From Desulfomonile sp963700305 (lineage in GTDB: Bacteria; Desulfobacterota; Desulfomonilia; Desulfomonilales; Desulfomonilaceae): a stretch of 64,000 nucleotides of DNA. The notes under the pieces are model-generated. The model made no database searches. It saw only the letters and a list, made by a program, of their open reading frames with translations, and was not told the DNA's origin. The position numbers and the translations under genes were made by a program. The DNA lies in NCBI GenBank assembly GCA_963700305.1, contig CAVOXB010000022.1:179549-243548 (forward strand). Reading direction: 5' to 3'. Positions 9,524 to 18,965 of this stretch are shown piece after piece; positions within the stretch are counted from its first letter, which is position 1, and each line of letters starts with the position of its first letter.

Positions 9524-10396
9524 TCACGGAGTTTTTTTCCGCAGGTCCAAATAATCGACCAGCGCCTCTTCCCAGTTTCTCAGAGCGGAGCCGGTGAACT
9601 TGTTGAACTTGGAATTGTCCAGGACCGAATAAAGAGGCCTCGGAGCAGGTCTTTGTAGTTCTTTGGTGCTCATAGGTTCCACATTGACTCTTGTGCCTGG
9701 CAATTGCTCAACAATTTTAAGAGCAAAACCAAACCAGGTGGTGTGCCCTGAATTCGAAACGTGAAAAGTTCCCCTGCCGCGCTTGCTGGCCAGCTTCACT
9801 AGCGCGTTGGCGAGATCCGGCGCGTAAGTGGGGGAACCGAATTGATCGTCGACTATCTTCAGCACGTCGGTGGTCTGTGCCAACCTGACAATGGTATCCA
9901 CGAAATTCTTGCCGTGCAATCCATAGAGCCATTGGGTCCTGACTATGCAATGGTTTTCCGGATTTGCTCGCCTGACTCGTTCCTCGCCGTCGGCCTTGGA
10001 TTTTGCATAAATCCCGAGGGGATTAATGGAATCTTCCTCCTTGTAGGGCACTCCTTTGGTGCCATCGAATACATAGTCGGTGCTCACATGCAGAAGCAGC
10101 GCACCGCTTTTCGCCGCCGCCCTTGCAAGATTTTCCGGCCCTATAGCATTTACCCTGTGCGCAGCTTCCACTTTTGATTCGCATCCGTCCACGTCCGTAA
10201 AGCCAGAAGCATTTATGACGCTTGCCGGCCTATGGGTCTCAAAAATTTTCATGACAGCATTCCAGGAGGTCACGTCCATTTCATCCATATCAACTGCAAT
10301 AGTGGAAGTTCCGGAATCCGTCAGAATCCTGTGTAATTCCGTTCCTAGCATTCCTTTGTGACCGACTAGTAACACGGGTTCGAGAATCTTGTTCAT
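9524..10396 (-). CDS. rfbD: dTDP-4-dehydrorhamnose reductase
   Basis: A 290-residue short-chain dehydrogenase-type protein. The N-terminal NAD(P)-binding glycine motif is GHKGMLG; STDYVFDG and the catalytic Tyr-x3-Lys (YAKSK) follow in the normal order, and the C terminus matches RmlD (SVLDNSKF). It performs the last step of dTDP-L-rhamnose synthesis for surface polysaccharide. The ATG at 10396 is preceded by GGGAG, favouring it over an upstream frame extension. No other rml genes are nearby, which is unusual for this pathway. Confidence 0.9.
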   Translation of the reverse strand: MNKILEPVLLVGHKGMLGTELHRILTDSGTSTIAVDMDEMDVTSWNAVMKIFETHRPASVINASGFTDVDGCESKVEAAHRVNAIGPENLARAAAKSGALLLHVSTDYVFDGTKGVPYKEEDSINPLGIYAKSKADGEERVRRANPENHCIVRTQWLYGLHGKNFVDTIVRLAQTTDVLKIVDDQFGSPTYAPDLANALVKLASKRGRGTFHVSNSGHTTWFGFALKIVEQLPGTRVNVEPMSTKELQRPAPRPLYSVLDNSKFNKFTGSALRNWEEALVDYLDLRKKTP

Positions 10397-10582
10397 TAGG
10401 TCTCCCAAACTTGCCTGTTGAAATTGCACTTCTTTTTAAATATGATCAACCCGAAGGCTTTTGCGTATAGCGCGCGACGGGACCTCGCTTAATCCCCGCA
10501 CCTTTTTACCACATGAATGCGCTATTTGCGAAAGATACGGCCTTCCGCAAAGGTTTGCTCCTGACCCGGCTCAAGGACCATT

Positions 10583-11803
10583 ATGGAAATGATATTTAGA
10601 AACGCGGTGAAAAAAGATTTCGCTGCCTTGAAGAAGATTTTCCGCGCATGGGCAGATTGCGACCCAGAGATGGCAGATCTACTGGAATCTGCATCCTCGA
10701 GGATCGAAGCGCAAGACCTCCGGTGCGAGCTCGTGGAAGCGGGAAAGTCTATTCGCGCAGCTTCCCTGTGGTACGGCGACTCAGACGGTCAAGTGCGGTT
10801 GGCAGGGCTGGGGACCGGACCCGGCGCGTCGGAACTTCAGGCGGATGAGCGACTGCTCAGGGAACTGATCCTAAAATGGTCAGATGCCGGAATTAAGAAA
10901 GTCACAGTGAAGATTCCACAGAAGGTTGCGTCTTCCGTTATAGGCAGCCTCAAAGCTTGCGGATTCATCCTTGAGGGAGTCTCATCCCGCTGCGGCTTGG
11001 TTGACAGCCCGGACGTCCGTATGTGCAAGCATTTTCTTCACTGCTCTGTTCCTCACTCCGATGTGATGGGTTTTCTCCAGGAAATTCTGTTGTCGTTGGG
11101 TTACGAAGTGAGGCCTGAAGGTGAAGGGTTCGGCTATAGAATAAAAACGGATTACAGATTGCCGTTCATTTTCAGCTCATGGCACAGGATCACCAAAAGC
11201 GGCCCGGACATAATCATCCACCCTCCTGCGAGGATACTGGAATTTCACGAACTGGAGACTTTATTCTATCCGCTCATCATAAGTGCAAAGCATGACAAAC
11301 CGCTACTTCTCCCGATGGAAAAGAAACGCGCAGCATCTCTCATTGAATTGCCATCAGTACAAACACAGCAGAATACGTTGTTTGACCCGGCCACTCTGAA
11401 CGAACACAGGACCATTCACCTGAATAATCTAACATACACCTATCCTACAGGGATTCAGAGAATACGAAAGGGATTGCCGCTATTATTCTACGTCAATAGA
11501 ATCGGAGCAGTAGGTTCGGGACGGATTGAGGACTGGTACCTGGACGAACCCAAGAACCTTTACAATAAAATAGACGAAATGGGCTATTTTGATCCTGAGG
11601 ACGTCAAAGAATACGCCGCTCTTTCCGGTCCCAAGTCAGGTAAGGTACTGGTCATACGATTCAATTGGTACAAGCCCTTTAAGAAGTCGGTCGCATTGGA
11701 AGAGATCAGGACAATTGATGATTCTTTTAATCCTCAAAGGACCCGCTCGTTATCTCCCGATAGCTTTCAAGCCATTACGATTGCCGGAAACCACGCGAGT
11801 TGA
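10583..11803 (+). CDS. GNAT-like acetyltransferase fused to a PUA/EVE-like domain
   Basis: A 406-residue protein. Residues ~3-145 look like a degenerate GNAT fold (N-terminal FRNAVKKDFAALKKIF, later IKKVTVKIPQKVASSVIGSLKACGF). The C-terminal ~130 residues (FYVNRIGAVGSGRIEDWYLD ... KVLVIRFNWYKPF) resemble the PUA/ASCH/EVE-like module found fused to GNAT domains in some nucleic-acid-linked proteins. The middle part is unassigned. The family link of the C-terminal domain is from memory of sequence style. The gene is monocistronic and followed by a palindromic repeat. Confidence 0.55.
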   Translation: MEMIFRNAVKKDFAALKKIFRAWADCDPEMADLLESASSRIEAQDLRCELVEAGKSIRAASLWYGDSDGQVRLAGLGTGPGASELQADERLLRELILKWSDAGIKKVTVKIPQKVASSVIGSLKACGFILEGVSSRCGLVDSPDVRMCKHFLHCSVPHSDVMGFLQEILLSLGYEVRPEGEGFGYRIKTDYRLPFIFSSWHRITKSGPDIIIHPPARILEFHELETLFYPLIISAKHDKPLLLPMEKKRAASLIELPSVQTQQNTLFDPATLNEHRTIHLNNLTYTYPTGIQRIRKGLPLLFYVNRIGAVGSGRIEDWYLDEPKNLYNKIDEMGYFDPEDVKEYAALSGPKSGKVLVIRFNWYKPFKKSVALEEIRTIDDSFNPQRTRSLSPDSFQAITIAGNHAS

Positions 11804-11922
11804 TACGAATGTGCGTCCGAACGAGAAGGACAGAATCGAAAGCTTCCGTCATTTCCCAATATATCCCGGACCAGTTGTAGGCTCCACGCTGAAAATTGTG
11901 GCAATTCTCGAACAGTACAAAG

Positions 11923-12025
11923 CTTCAAAAATGTCATTGCGAGGGCGTCAGCCCGTGGCAATCTTTCAAACCGCGACTTCGGGAAATTGCTTCGTCATTT
12001 CACTCCTCGCAATGACATTTTGAAG
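11923..12025. repeat. Palindromic TGTCATTGCGAGG repeat
   Basis: Long inverted arms, CTTCAAAAATGTCATTGCGA at 11923 and TCGCAATGACATTTTGAAG ending near 12025, enclose about 60 bases that are partly complementary as well. This is the common dispersed TGTCATTGCGAGG/CCTCGCAATGACA element. Confidence 0.8.
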
Positions 12026-12085
12026 TCTAGCAGGGTTTATAACAACCACGTCTAATTAGCTGTTTTTAAAAAGGAACATCTTCAG

Positions 12086-12610
12086 ATGATTTATGAATAT
12101 AAAGGGATCAGGCCACGGCTCGGCAACGATGTATTTTTGGCTCCTGGTGTTATTGTCCTGGGAGACGTGGAAATAGGTGACGACAGCAACGTATGGTTCA
12201 ATACTGTGATCAGGGGAGACGCGAACTGGATAAAAATAGGCAAAAGGACAAACATCCAGGACTTGTGCATGCTACACGTCACGGGCGAGCGATTTCCGCT
12301 GACAATAGGGCATGGCGTGATAGTGGGCCACCGCGCAGTGCTTCACGGATGTACTATTCACGATAACGCGCTTATAGGAATCGGCGCGCTCGTGCTTGAC
12401 GGCGCTATCGTGGAAGAAGGAGCGACTGTCGCTGCTGGAGCCGTAGTAACCCCGGGAACAGTTATACCGGCCAATCGTGTTGCAGTAGGAATACCTGCTC
12501 GGCCTACCCGCGAACCTACTCAAGAGGAGAAGTCATTTCATCAAACCAACCTTTCCAGATACATGGAGTATGGCCGCAATTTTGAGTCTATTACCCGCAT
12601 TCTCACCTGA
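12086..12610 (+). CDS. Gamma-class carbonic anhydrase / hexapeptide-repeat protein
   Basis: A 174-residue left-handed beta-helix protein of the YrdA/PaaY/gamma-CA family. Hexapeptide repeats run from VFLAPGVIVLGDVEIG to AVVTPGTVIPANRVAVG, and the metal-binding histidines are present in CMLHVT and in VGHRAVLHG. Many members are Zn/Co carbonic anhydrases, while others have unproven activity. The C-terminal helix (SRYMEYGRNFESI) is typical. It stands alone behind a palindromic repeat. Confidence 0.88.
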   Translation: MIYEYKGIRPRLGNDVFLAPGVIVLGDVEIGDDSNVWFNTVIRGDANWIKIGKRTNIQDLCMLHVTGERFPLTIGHGVIVGHRAVLHGCTIHDNALIGIGALVLDGAIVEEGATVAAGAVVTPGTVIPANRVAVGIPARPTREPTQEEKSFHQTNLSRYMEYGRNFESITRILT

Positions 12611-13038
12611 TGATTTAATTCGCATAAACCTAGCACTTAAGTAGGAACAGTCCCCAGAGCCCCGCCCGTCATATTGTTCGACAGGTTTTCATACGAGTTT
12701 CTGTGTGCAGGTGCCGCGTCCGCCTCTGAGCGCCCTTATTCGTAGGGATTGCCCAGAATTATGACGTTTATCCGATGGTCGAATCCCAAAGACTTAGTAG
12801 GGGTCGGCGTCCCTGCCGACCCACGGCGGGCACGGAGGCCCGCCGCTACGCATTATTCTTTGCGCAATCGGACATTAATTTTGGCAACTGCTATAGCTTC
12901 ATCGTCGGGCCGAATCGCCATCTCCGCAATTTCATATTTTCTAAAGTTTTACTTTAATTATTGACAATAGCCAGTTGTTATGTTTTAGTAATTTCATTGC
13001 CTGCGATGGCAACAAAAAAGAACGCGGGAGGAGGTCGC
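12611..13038. other. Gene-free stretch with repeat copies
   Basis: No gene is supported. It contains the inverted-repeat partner listed at 12740-12827, directly followed by GGCGGGCACGGAGGCCCGCC, a relative of the RAYT-linked REP arms at 18.5-20 kb. Confidence 0.5.
12740..12827. repeat. Repeat copy 1, inverted relative to 16023-16112
   Basis: About 88 bases including TTATGACGTTTATCCGATGG, TCGAATCCCAAAG and the palindromic GTCGGCGTCCCTGCCGAC. The same sequence, with about half a dozen differences, occurs in opposite orientation at 16023-16112. Confidence 0.85.
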
Positions 13039-13218
13039 ATGCCTCACACACACAATCTTGGTTACTACATCGGTCACATGGAAGAAGAATCTCTGGCCGA
13101 CGCTCTTGCCGACTTCGAGGACCCTCTCGAGGGTCGTTCTGCGGACTTCTTATCCTCCCTAGATATGGAAGATGATTTCGGAGAGGACGATCTCAGACTT
13201 GATTTTGACGATTATTGA
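13039..13218 (+). CDS. Small very acidic protein, function unknown
   Basis: A 59-residue frame starting at an ATG with GGAGGAGG five bases upstream. The translation begins MPHTHNLGYYIGHMEEES and ends in a strongly acidic tail (DDFGEDDLRLDFDDY). Composition and the strong ribosome-binding site argue it is real, but I do not recognise it. It has no signal peptide or membrane segment. Its neighbours are intergenic repeats and a hydrolase relic. Confidence 0.6.
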   Translation: MPHTHNLGYYIGHMEEESLADALADFEDPLEGRSADFLSSLDMEDDFGEDDLRLDFDDY

Positions 13219-13624
13219 TTATGCCCTTCTCTCAACCCGCTTTTTCGGCCGGGTGAAGCGCTCTTCATTCGGCCGTTGCTGTTCTGGACTGTTTTAAATT
13301 ACGACAAAATAATTTAAGCGATGCAGTGAAATCCTCTCGAATTTGGGCACCATGTAGGTTGGCTGTATTCTGCGTGATAATGGGGGCCGAGCCCGGGAGC
13401 GAGAGACTCACCTATAGCAAGAAGCCTCCACGCGTAGCGGTTGCCAGGCGAAAAGCTTCCTTCTTGACTCAGACTTTCCAACATTATGTTTCCATTATAT
13501 ATTACCTGATTTATTAGTTTTTACGTGATAAGCACCTTCTCAAAAGCCGAATTCTATGGTATTATAAGACGCTTTTATGCGCGAAGGATCGTATGGGATT
13601 TACAATCCCATCGCACGGGCAACT
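13219..13624. other. AT-rich intergenic stretch
   Basis: No coding frame is supported. A weak CCCG-rich hairpin follows the small acidic gene at 13236-13253 and could terminate it. The right part is AT-rich and probably carries the promoter of the hydrolase relic. Confidence 0.4.
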
Positions 13625-14883
13625 ATGGCAAAAAAGAAGACTATTTTCTGGTTGGCGCTCCTGTTACCGGTCATAGCTTTATTTGAAATCGCTTCTTACG
13701 CTATAGTCAAAAAAACCGTTCCTTCCAGGATCCTGCAAAGGGTCTACGCAGAAAAGAGGCTGGTTCATAGTGATCACACCGCAAACGGTGGGTCAAAACC
13801 GCGCTTTGTACATGCCGGGGCCGCAACGGATCAGGCAGCCGGCTTAGTGCTCTTCCACCCGGTGCTAGGATGGGACTATCCGCCGGGATTGTTTTACGAG
13901 GATGCTCTAGGGCGTTCGTATAGTCACGGCCCCCGGGGTGAGCGGCGTTGCGTCACCAAATTTGATACTTCTCTCATCGCTACCTACGGAGATTCATTTA
14001 CTTACTGCGCCGACGTTTCCGACGAAAACACCTGGCAGTATTTCTTGGGGAAAAACTCCGAACCAACGTGCTCAATTTCGGGGTCGGAGGTTACGGGACC
14101 GATCAGGCGCTGCTGAAATACGAACTTCACGAGGGAGCGGCGCCAAAATTAGTCATGCTGTGCGTCTTGCCCGAAAATGTGAATCGGGTAGTGAATATCT
14201 ATCGACCGTTTTATACATATAACGACCCGTTACGGCTGACGAAACCGATGTTTTTCAAAGATGGCGATGAAGTGCGACTGATTCCCAATCCTGTCACAGG
14301 CGTTGCCGACATTCCCAAATTGGACAGGGAAGAATTCCTGAACGATCTAGGCAGAGTCGATTATTGGTATCAACTTGATAGAAGTTTACCGGGATTTTCA
14401 TTTCCATATACTGTATCATTCTTTTTATGGAGAGGACCGGTATTCTCCGAATTTGCCGGCCAGATAGGCCGTTTCACTGGAGGCAAAACAAAGACCCCTT
14501 GGAATCTCTTTGACCAGGATGGGCCACTTTCCATTATGTGCCATATCGCGGATCGATTCGTCGCCACCGCACGATCGAGAGGATCTGAGCCTCTGATCGT
14601 GATTATGCCCCATAAAGATTATATAAGGGAAAGAGAGGATAACGGAATAGTAAGAGTGGCCGGTTACTTAGAATACCTGTCCTCAAGGGGGTACCCGTTT
14701 TGGGACGGGATTAAGGCTGTGGCAGAATTAAACCCCTCTAAGCGGAATCTCGAGAATTGGTATGATGGGCATGCCACCGCCGAGGGGAATCGCATTCTAG
14801 CCTCCATTTTGAGCCAATTCGTCAAGCAGAATTATCCTTCCATCACGGACAAGTCTAAGGACAGCATGGCATCCTCAAATTAG
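13625..14883 (+). pseudogene. SGNH/GDSL-type hydrolase, membrane-anchored, frameshifted
   Basis: An N-terminal anchor (FWLALLLPVIALFEIASYAI) is followed by an SGNH-like domain: block I in ATYGDSFTYC, block II-like LNFGVGGYGTDQALL, and the Asp/His block in WYDGHATAEGN. Block I lies in one frame and the rest in another. The shift falls at about 14057 in GGGGAAAAACTC, where one more A restores a continuous frame (...FLGKKLRTNVLNFG). Such proteins often modify O-acyl groups on cell-surface polymers. The start is uncertain because neither ATG (13577 or 13625) has a good ribosome-binding site. Decay, sequencing error or slippage cannot be separated here. Confidence 0.75.
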
Positions 14884-14982
14884 GGGAATTGCTCCGGCTA
14901 CCCGGCTCCGCGTGGGCACAGCCGGGGAACCAGAAAACAGAAGGAAGTCGTTTCTCCGGATTGTCTCAGCAAGTAGGTCGCA

Positions 14983-15330
14983 CTATTCCGCAGGCATTAC
15001 ATCAGCAGGTCTTTCCAATGCCTTTTCCTCTGCCAACTTTCTAGAGACTTCCCTCACCTCTTCCGGATAAGCAGCAGCCACTGCAAGCAAGACACGCGCT
15101 GGCCCTTCAGGCACGCGGCGCTTTTGTTCCCAATTCTGAAGCGTCCTCACGCTGATGCCGAGTATCCGAGCAAATTCAGGCTGAGATACTCGTAGCTTGT
15201 TGCGGATGTTCTTCACGTCGGGAACCATAACCGTTACCTCGAACATGCGAGACGGTTTAGCAAGACCCTTCAAGTAAGCAGCTCCTTGCTTCACACCCTC
15301 CATCATCTTGTTAAAACGATCCTCTTTCAT
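14983..15330 (-). CDS. HigA-like antitoxin / XRE-family regulator
   Basis: A 115-residue protein with a helix-turn-helix of the Xre type at residues ~42-75 (IRNKLRVSQPEFARILGISV then RTLQNWEQKRRVPEGPA), as in HigA/NadS-type antitoxins that bind their toxin and repress their own promoter. Its ATG overlaps the stop of the remnant toxin frame (ATGA), the normal toxin-antitoxin arrangement. Because the toxin is broken by a repeat, this antitoxin is now an orphan and may only act as a DNA-binding protein. Confidence 0.85.
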   Translation of the reverse strand: MKEDRFNKMMEGVKQGAAYLKGLAKPSRMFEVTVMVPDVKNIRNKLRVSQPEFARILGISVRTLQNWEQKRRVPEGPARVLLAVAAAYPEEVREVSRKLAEEKALERPADVMPAE

Positions 15331-15606
15331 GGGTATTCTTCCCTGACAAATGTCCTTAAGATTCTGTATTGTTTTGGTGTCAGATCATCGCTCTCGTTTT
15401 TTTCCTGGTTCCCAGGCTCCGCCTGGGAATCCATATCTTCCGGGCTCTGCCCGGTAACTAGTTGTAATTCAGCGCGACAATGGAGGCGGAGCCTCCAGGA
15501 CATGCATTCCCAGGCGGAGCCTGGGAACGAGAAAAAAGTGCTTAAGCACCGCGTCCGTGAAGACACGCATCTCCACGAAGACCTTCGTTTTCCTAACGTA
15601 CGTCAC
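15327..15606 (-). pseudogene. HigB/RelE-like toxin split by a palindromic repeat
   Basis: The N-terminal end (GTG at 15606: MTYVRKTKVFVEMRVFTDAV...) and the C-terminal end (ESDDLTPKQYRILRTFVRE..) both look like a HigB/RelE-type mRNA interferase, but the middle ~50-70 residues are missing. In their place is a ~125-bp palindromic repeat (15407-15531). The antitoxin gene follows with a 4-base overlap. Loss of toxin activity is expected. Confidence 0.65.
15407..15531. repeat. Palindromic GGTTCCCAGGCTCCGCCTGG repeat inside a toxin gene
   Basis: The outer arms GGTTCCCAGGCTCCGCCTGG and CCAGGCGGAGCCTGGGAACG enclose smaller palindromes (CCGGGCTCTGCCCGG; GGAGGCGGAGCCTCC). It interrupts the toxin frame described at 15327-15606. 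Confidence 0.85.
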
Positions 15607-15654
15607 TGGAGTAGAATAGTCAACAGGTCTTTTCATGGTAACCATTCACTTAGG

Positions 15655-15900
15655 CGGGGCAGACCTATCCTGCGCCCTGGAAGGGCCGCCCAATAATAGC
15701 CACGGGTGTCAACCCGTGGACACTGACATGCCTATAGTCCTGAGTCAACGACCCTGAAAGGGTCGCCCAACAGGTCATGATTGCAGGATCTTGTTGGCAG
15801 ACCCTTCCAGGGTCCTTAAGACCACAGGTTTGTCGGCCTTTTCCGTGGGTTTGCACCCACGGCTATTCACGGGCAGCCCCTTCGGGGCAAAATGGACCTT
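15655..15900. repeat. Cluster of palindromic intergenic repeats
   Basis: Alternating units of CCCTGGAAGGGCCGCCCAA / TTGGGCGACCCTTTCAGGGT type and TAGCCACGGGTGTCAACCCG / CGTGGGTTTGCACCCACGGC type, some inverted. No gene is seen. Confidence 0.7.
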
Positions 15901-16022
15901 GCCGCGTCCAACTGAATGGTTACTTTTCATCAATACCCTATCCCGGATTGCAGAGGTCCTTCTTCGACCGATGCGGTTCGCTTCGCTCACCACATCCTAC
16001 GCTGCTTCCTAATTATTTCGTA

Positions 16023-16112
16023 GCCGTGGGTCGGCAGGGACGCCGACCCCTACGAAGCCTTTGGGATTCGACCATCGGATAAACGTCATAATTTTTGGCA
16101 ACCCCTATAAAT
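16023..16112. repeat. Repeat copy 2, inverted relative to 12740-12827
   Basis: Read on the minus strand this contains TTATGACGTTTATCCGATGG, TCGAATCCCAAAG and GTCGGCGTCCCTGCCGAC in the same order as copy 1. The pair encloses about 3.2 kb with the acidic protein, the SGNH relic and the toxin/antitoxin remnant. Confidence 0.85.
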
Positions 16113-16278
16113 CAATGAGAAGCGCGTTACAGTGCGGCCTGTTCGCAGATCGTAGTTTCCAGAAATGCGGACCGCCCCTAGAATAACCGGCGGGTTGCCG
16201 GTCCTACTGGGGAATTATTCCTGACAACGTCCACAGGTTTCTCAACAAATATCTTGTCTTTGCGACAATTGCCAATAA

Positions 16279-16306
16279 AAAACCCGGAGGCGAACCTCCG
16301 GGTTTT
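16279..16306 (-). terminator. Strong terminator of the porin gene
   Basis: AAAACCCGGAGG-CGAA-CCTCCGGGTTTT: a 12-bp stem with a stable tetraloop, 24 bases after the porin stop on the minus strand. Confidence 0.92.
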
Positions 16307-16329
16307 AAGTCACACCAGATTTAAGTCAA

Positions 16330-18130
16330 TTAGAAGTTGATCATGAGAGAGCCACTGAAGGCGTTGATGGCATCGATGGTAGCGTTTTGCACTGAAGGGC
16401 TAGTGCCTCCACCAAAAACGCCCCTCGTCTGATACGCTCCGAGGAACCAGTCTCCTGGCTGCCAATAAGCATACCTGAAAGAAGCTGTCATGCCTTCAAG
16501 AAGTTTCCAATCCACACCTGCGTTGGCTTCCCAACCGAGAAAACCGTCGGAGACGTAGCCGCCGAAGGTTCGAGTGAAAGCACCACCAGTACCCGGGGAC
16601 CGGGATAGTGACAGGTGCCCTTCCTGCATTGGTTGCAAAAGTGACCATTTGTGCATCAGTTGCCGGTGCTCCTGTTGAGTGACTTCTGGCCAAACAGTGA
16701 ACCCTGTTTCTCGAGCCTGTGGGCCCAAATGTAGCTGCCCCAGACATTAAGGTTCGATGCAACAGCATAGTCAAGACGAGCAGCATAGCAGAAGGCGTCG
16801 CTCATCATACCGTGACCATCAGAAGGCATAAGCGGGCCGCCAAAAGCATCATTGCCACCGCCATAAGTGTTGAACATCAACCACTCGTAAGGTTCCATCG
16901 CCTGATAGTTGATGGGAAATCCACCGTAAATCTTTGTGGGATTTTCGTTGTTCGCCACAGGTCCAGAGGCAGCTGCAGCCATGAAGGTCACTCTCGAAGG
17001 ACCGGCCATAACGCCCGTCTCGGCGAACCAATGGTAAAATTCGTTGTACTTAGGCAGTGTGGCTAAAATGCTAAGCCCCGCATTCGCCCAATTAGCACCA
17101 GCCACTGCGGTGTACTGATCCAATTGAACGAAGGTGTACTCTCCATTGAAGAAGAATCGGCCGTTATTGTACTTTCCGTAAAAAGACCAGAAATTCAGAT
17201 TCTGATTGAATCCCCCACGCCCTGAGGCAGCCGCTGCTCCAAGTGGGCTATAAAGAGGGTCATAGGCAGCCTTACCATGATACAGCTGCTGAATTGTTCC
17301 AGCACCTATGTCGAGGTCAGCTACCTGGTAGGTCAACAGCATTCCCTGAAAGAGGGTAGGCTTGAGATCGGCATCAGGTCGAGTCAACCAGTTTGGCTGG
17401 ATAGCGTTGCGCGCCAACCAGATCCCGTGCAGGAAGCGGAAGGGACCGTAGGGCACGACTGTCAAGAAAGCCTCAGACCGCGTGCTGTTGGCTGTGGTTG
17501 CACCAATGCCGAAGGGGAAGTCTTTGACACCGATTGACCAAATACCCCAGGGAATCTGTATTGTGGCTCTGAACTGTTCCCAGCTTCCTACGGCCGCGGT
17601 ATCATAAGCGTTGTCACTCACCTGATGCACGTAATAGCGCTCGATGGGAGGCACGCCGACACCAGTGCCGAGAGCGGCTGTCGTGGCTGCAGGCTGCGTG
17701 TACTTATTCCTGATACCACCTACTGTGTAGACTCCGTGCACCCTTATGGCAGGGTTCACTCTGATCTCAGGATAGAGGGTCATACGCGAATCATTGTAGA
17801 TTACATCAGACCCGAATGCCGAGTAACCGCCAGCAATAATACGCTCGGGCCCAGACGTTGGCTGCGGGGTCGCTATCGCCGGGGGGGTCGTCGGCTGTCC
17901 GTAGATATTGGGACCGGCAAAACCGACCTCATAGGACGGAATCCCAGCCGGCGGCGCAGCGCCATTTTGGGGCAGATCCACGCCGAAGAGGTCGTGGGTT
18001 CCAGTACGTCCGAGGTACCGGAAGCGGTGACTCGGTACTCGCCCTTCATGTTGAATTCCCACGCGATGGCGGGGGCAGTAACGGCCACTATAAGCAGCCC
18101 TGCCATTAAAACTGTCAAAAATCTTTTCAT
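16330..18130 (-). pseudogene. Outer-membrane beta-barrel (porin-like) protein with three frameshifts
   Basis: The start ATG at 18130 has GGGAGGAAGAG upstream and encodes a signal peptide (MKRFLTVLMAGLLIVAVTAP AIA). The rest is a long aromatic/Gly-rich beta-barrel pattern ending in SGSLMINF, with the C-terminal Phe typical of outer-membrane proteins. The frame breaks near 18018 (after YRVTAS, continuing in YLGRTGTHDLFG), near 16665 (after GQKSLNRS) and near 16605 (after TIPVPG). Composite length is about 595 residues. The strong ribosome-binding site and terminator suggest a highly expressed gene. Three shifts in one gene mean either decay or sequence errors. Confidence 0.75.
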
Positions 18131-18570
18131 CTCTTCCTCCCAATCCAAAAAAGAATCAAAAAAGATGCCTTACGGCAGTTAAACGCCATATATACCTTCC
18201 GACAACCAAACCAAGCAAGCACTCACCGTGGGGGTTTCGGTTTCGTGCTGCAGGGCCTTTTTATGGGCGGACAAGACAGTCCGCGTACATACACTTTTCC
18301 GTTTGACGTTCTTGTAACACCCGTTGAGGCGTGGTGTCAAGAAAAATCTGGCGCTCAAATAATGTTCGGTCGCTGGAACTCACGCGTTTCAAAGACCTTA
18401 CTTGCTCAAAACAGTTCGCACATTTATCTGAGGCTTACATTGATATACCATAAAGTGTTGAAAAAGCATAGATGATTTGTTTCTATACGCGATGGTAGGT
18501 TTTGGGTTTGGCGAGACAGCAATTCATGGATGAGATTGGTTATTGAAGAGCCGACGAATACCGCTAGTGC
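18131..18570. other. Upstream region of the porin gene
   Basis: No coding frame. It should contain the porin promoter on the minus strand. The REP/REPIN cluster begins at its right edge. Confidence 0.4.
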
Positions 18571-18716
18571 ATTCGTAGCGGCGGGCCTCTGCGCCCGCCG
18601 TTCCGCGAAAGTTCGCTCTGCCTCTGGAAACGAACTCTGGTCCCGGTTATCATACTTACGGACCAGCGTCCCTGCAGGCCCGTGAACGGCGGGCGCGGAG
18701 GCCCGCCGCACGAAGA
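18571..18716. repeat. REPIN a: two inverted REP arms
   Basis: The left arm TAGCGGCGGGCCTCTGCGCC is followed by CGCCGTTCC; the right arm CGGCGGGCGCGGAGGCCCGC is followed by CGCACGAAG. They are about 80 bases apart and inverted, and each arm is itself a palindrome. A further degenerate arm lies at 18801-18821. Confidence 0.85.
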
Positions 18717-18965
18717 ATTTGCCTGCGTGCTCGTAAACAACGGCATTCTCGCAGACAGCGACATCCTTCTCGTTGGGCCGGCGTCCCTGCAGGCCCATGA
18801 ACGGCCGCCGCTACGAAGAGTTTTGTCGTTTCCTCGATAACGTTAGCGGCACACGCGAATATTTGTAGGTTTCAGGTTCATAAAATCAATGTTCGATTGG
18901 GACTCCGGCCTCTACAAAGAAACGAACACCCTTGCGCAACGACGGCAGACAATTGCCGCTATTGT

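Noticed and set aside
14050..14065. Programmed -1 frameshifting in the SGNH gene as the main explanation
   Set aside because: The run is not a classical slippery heptamer, and many neighbouring genes have unrelated one-base shifts.
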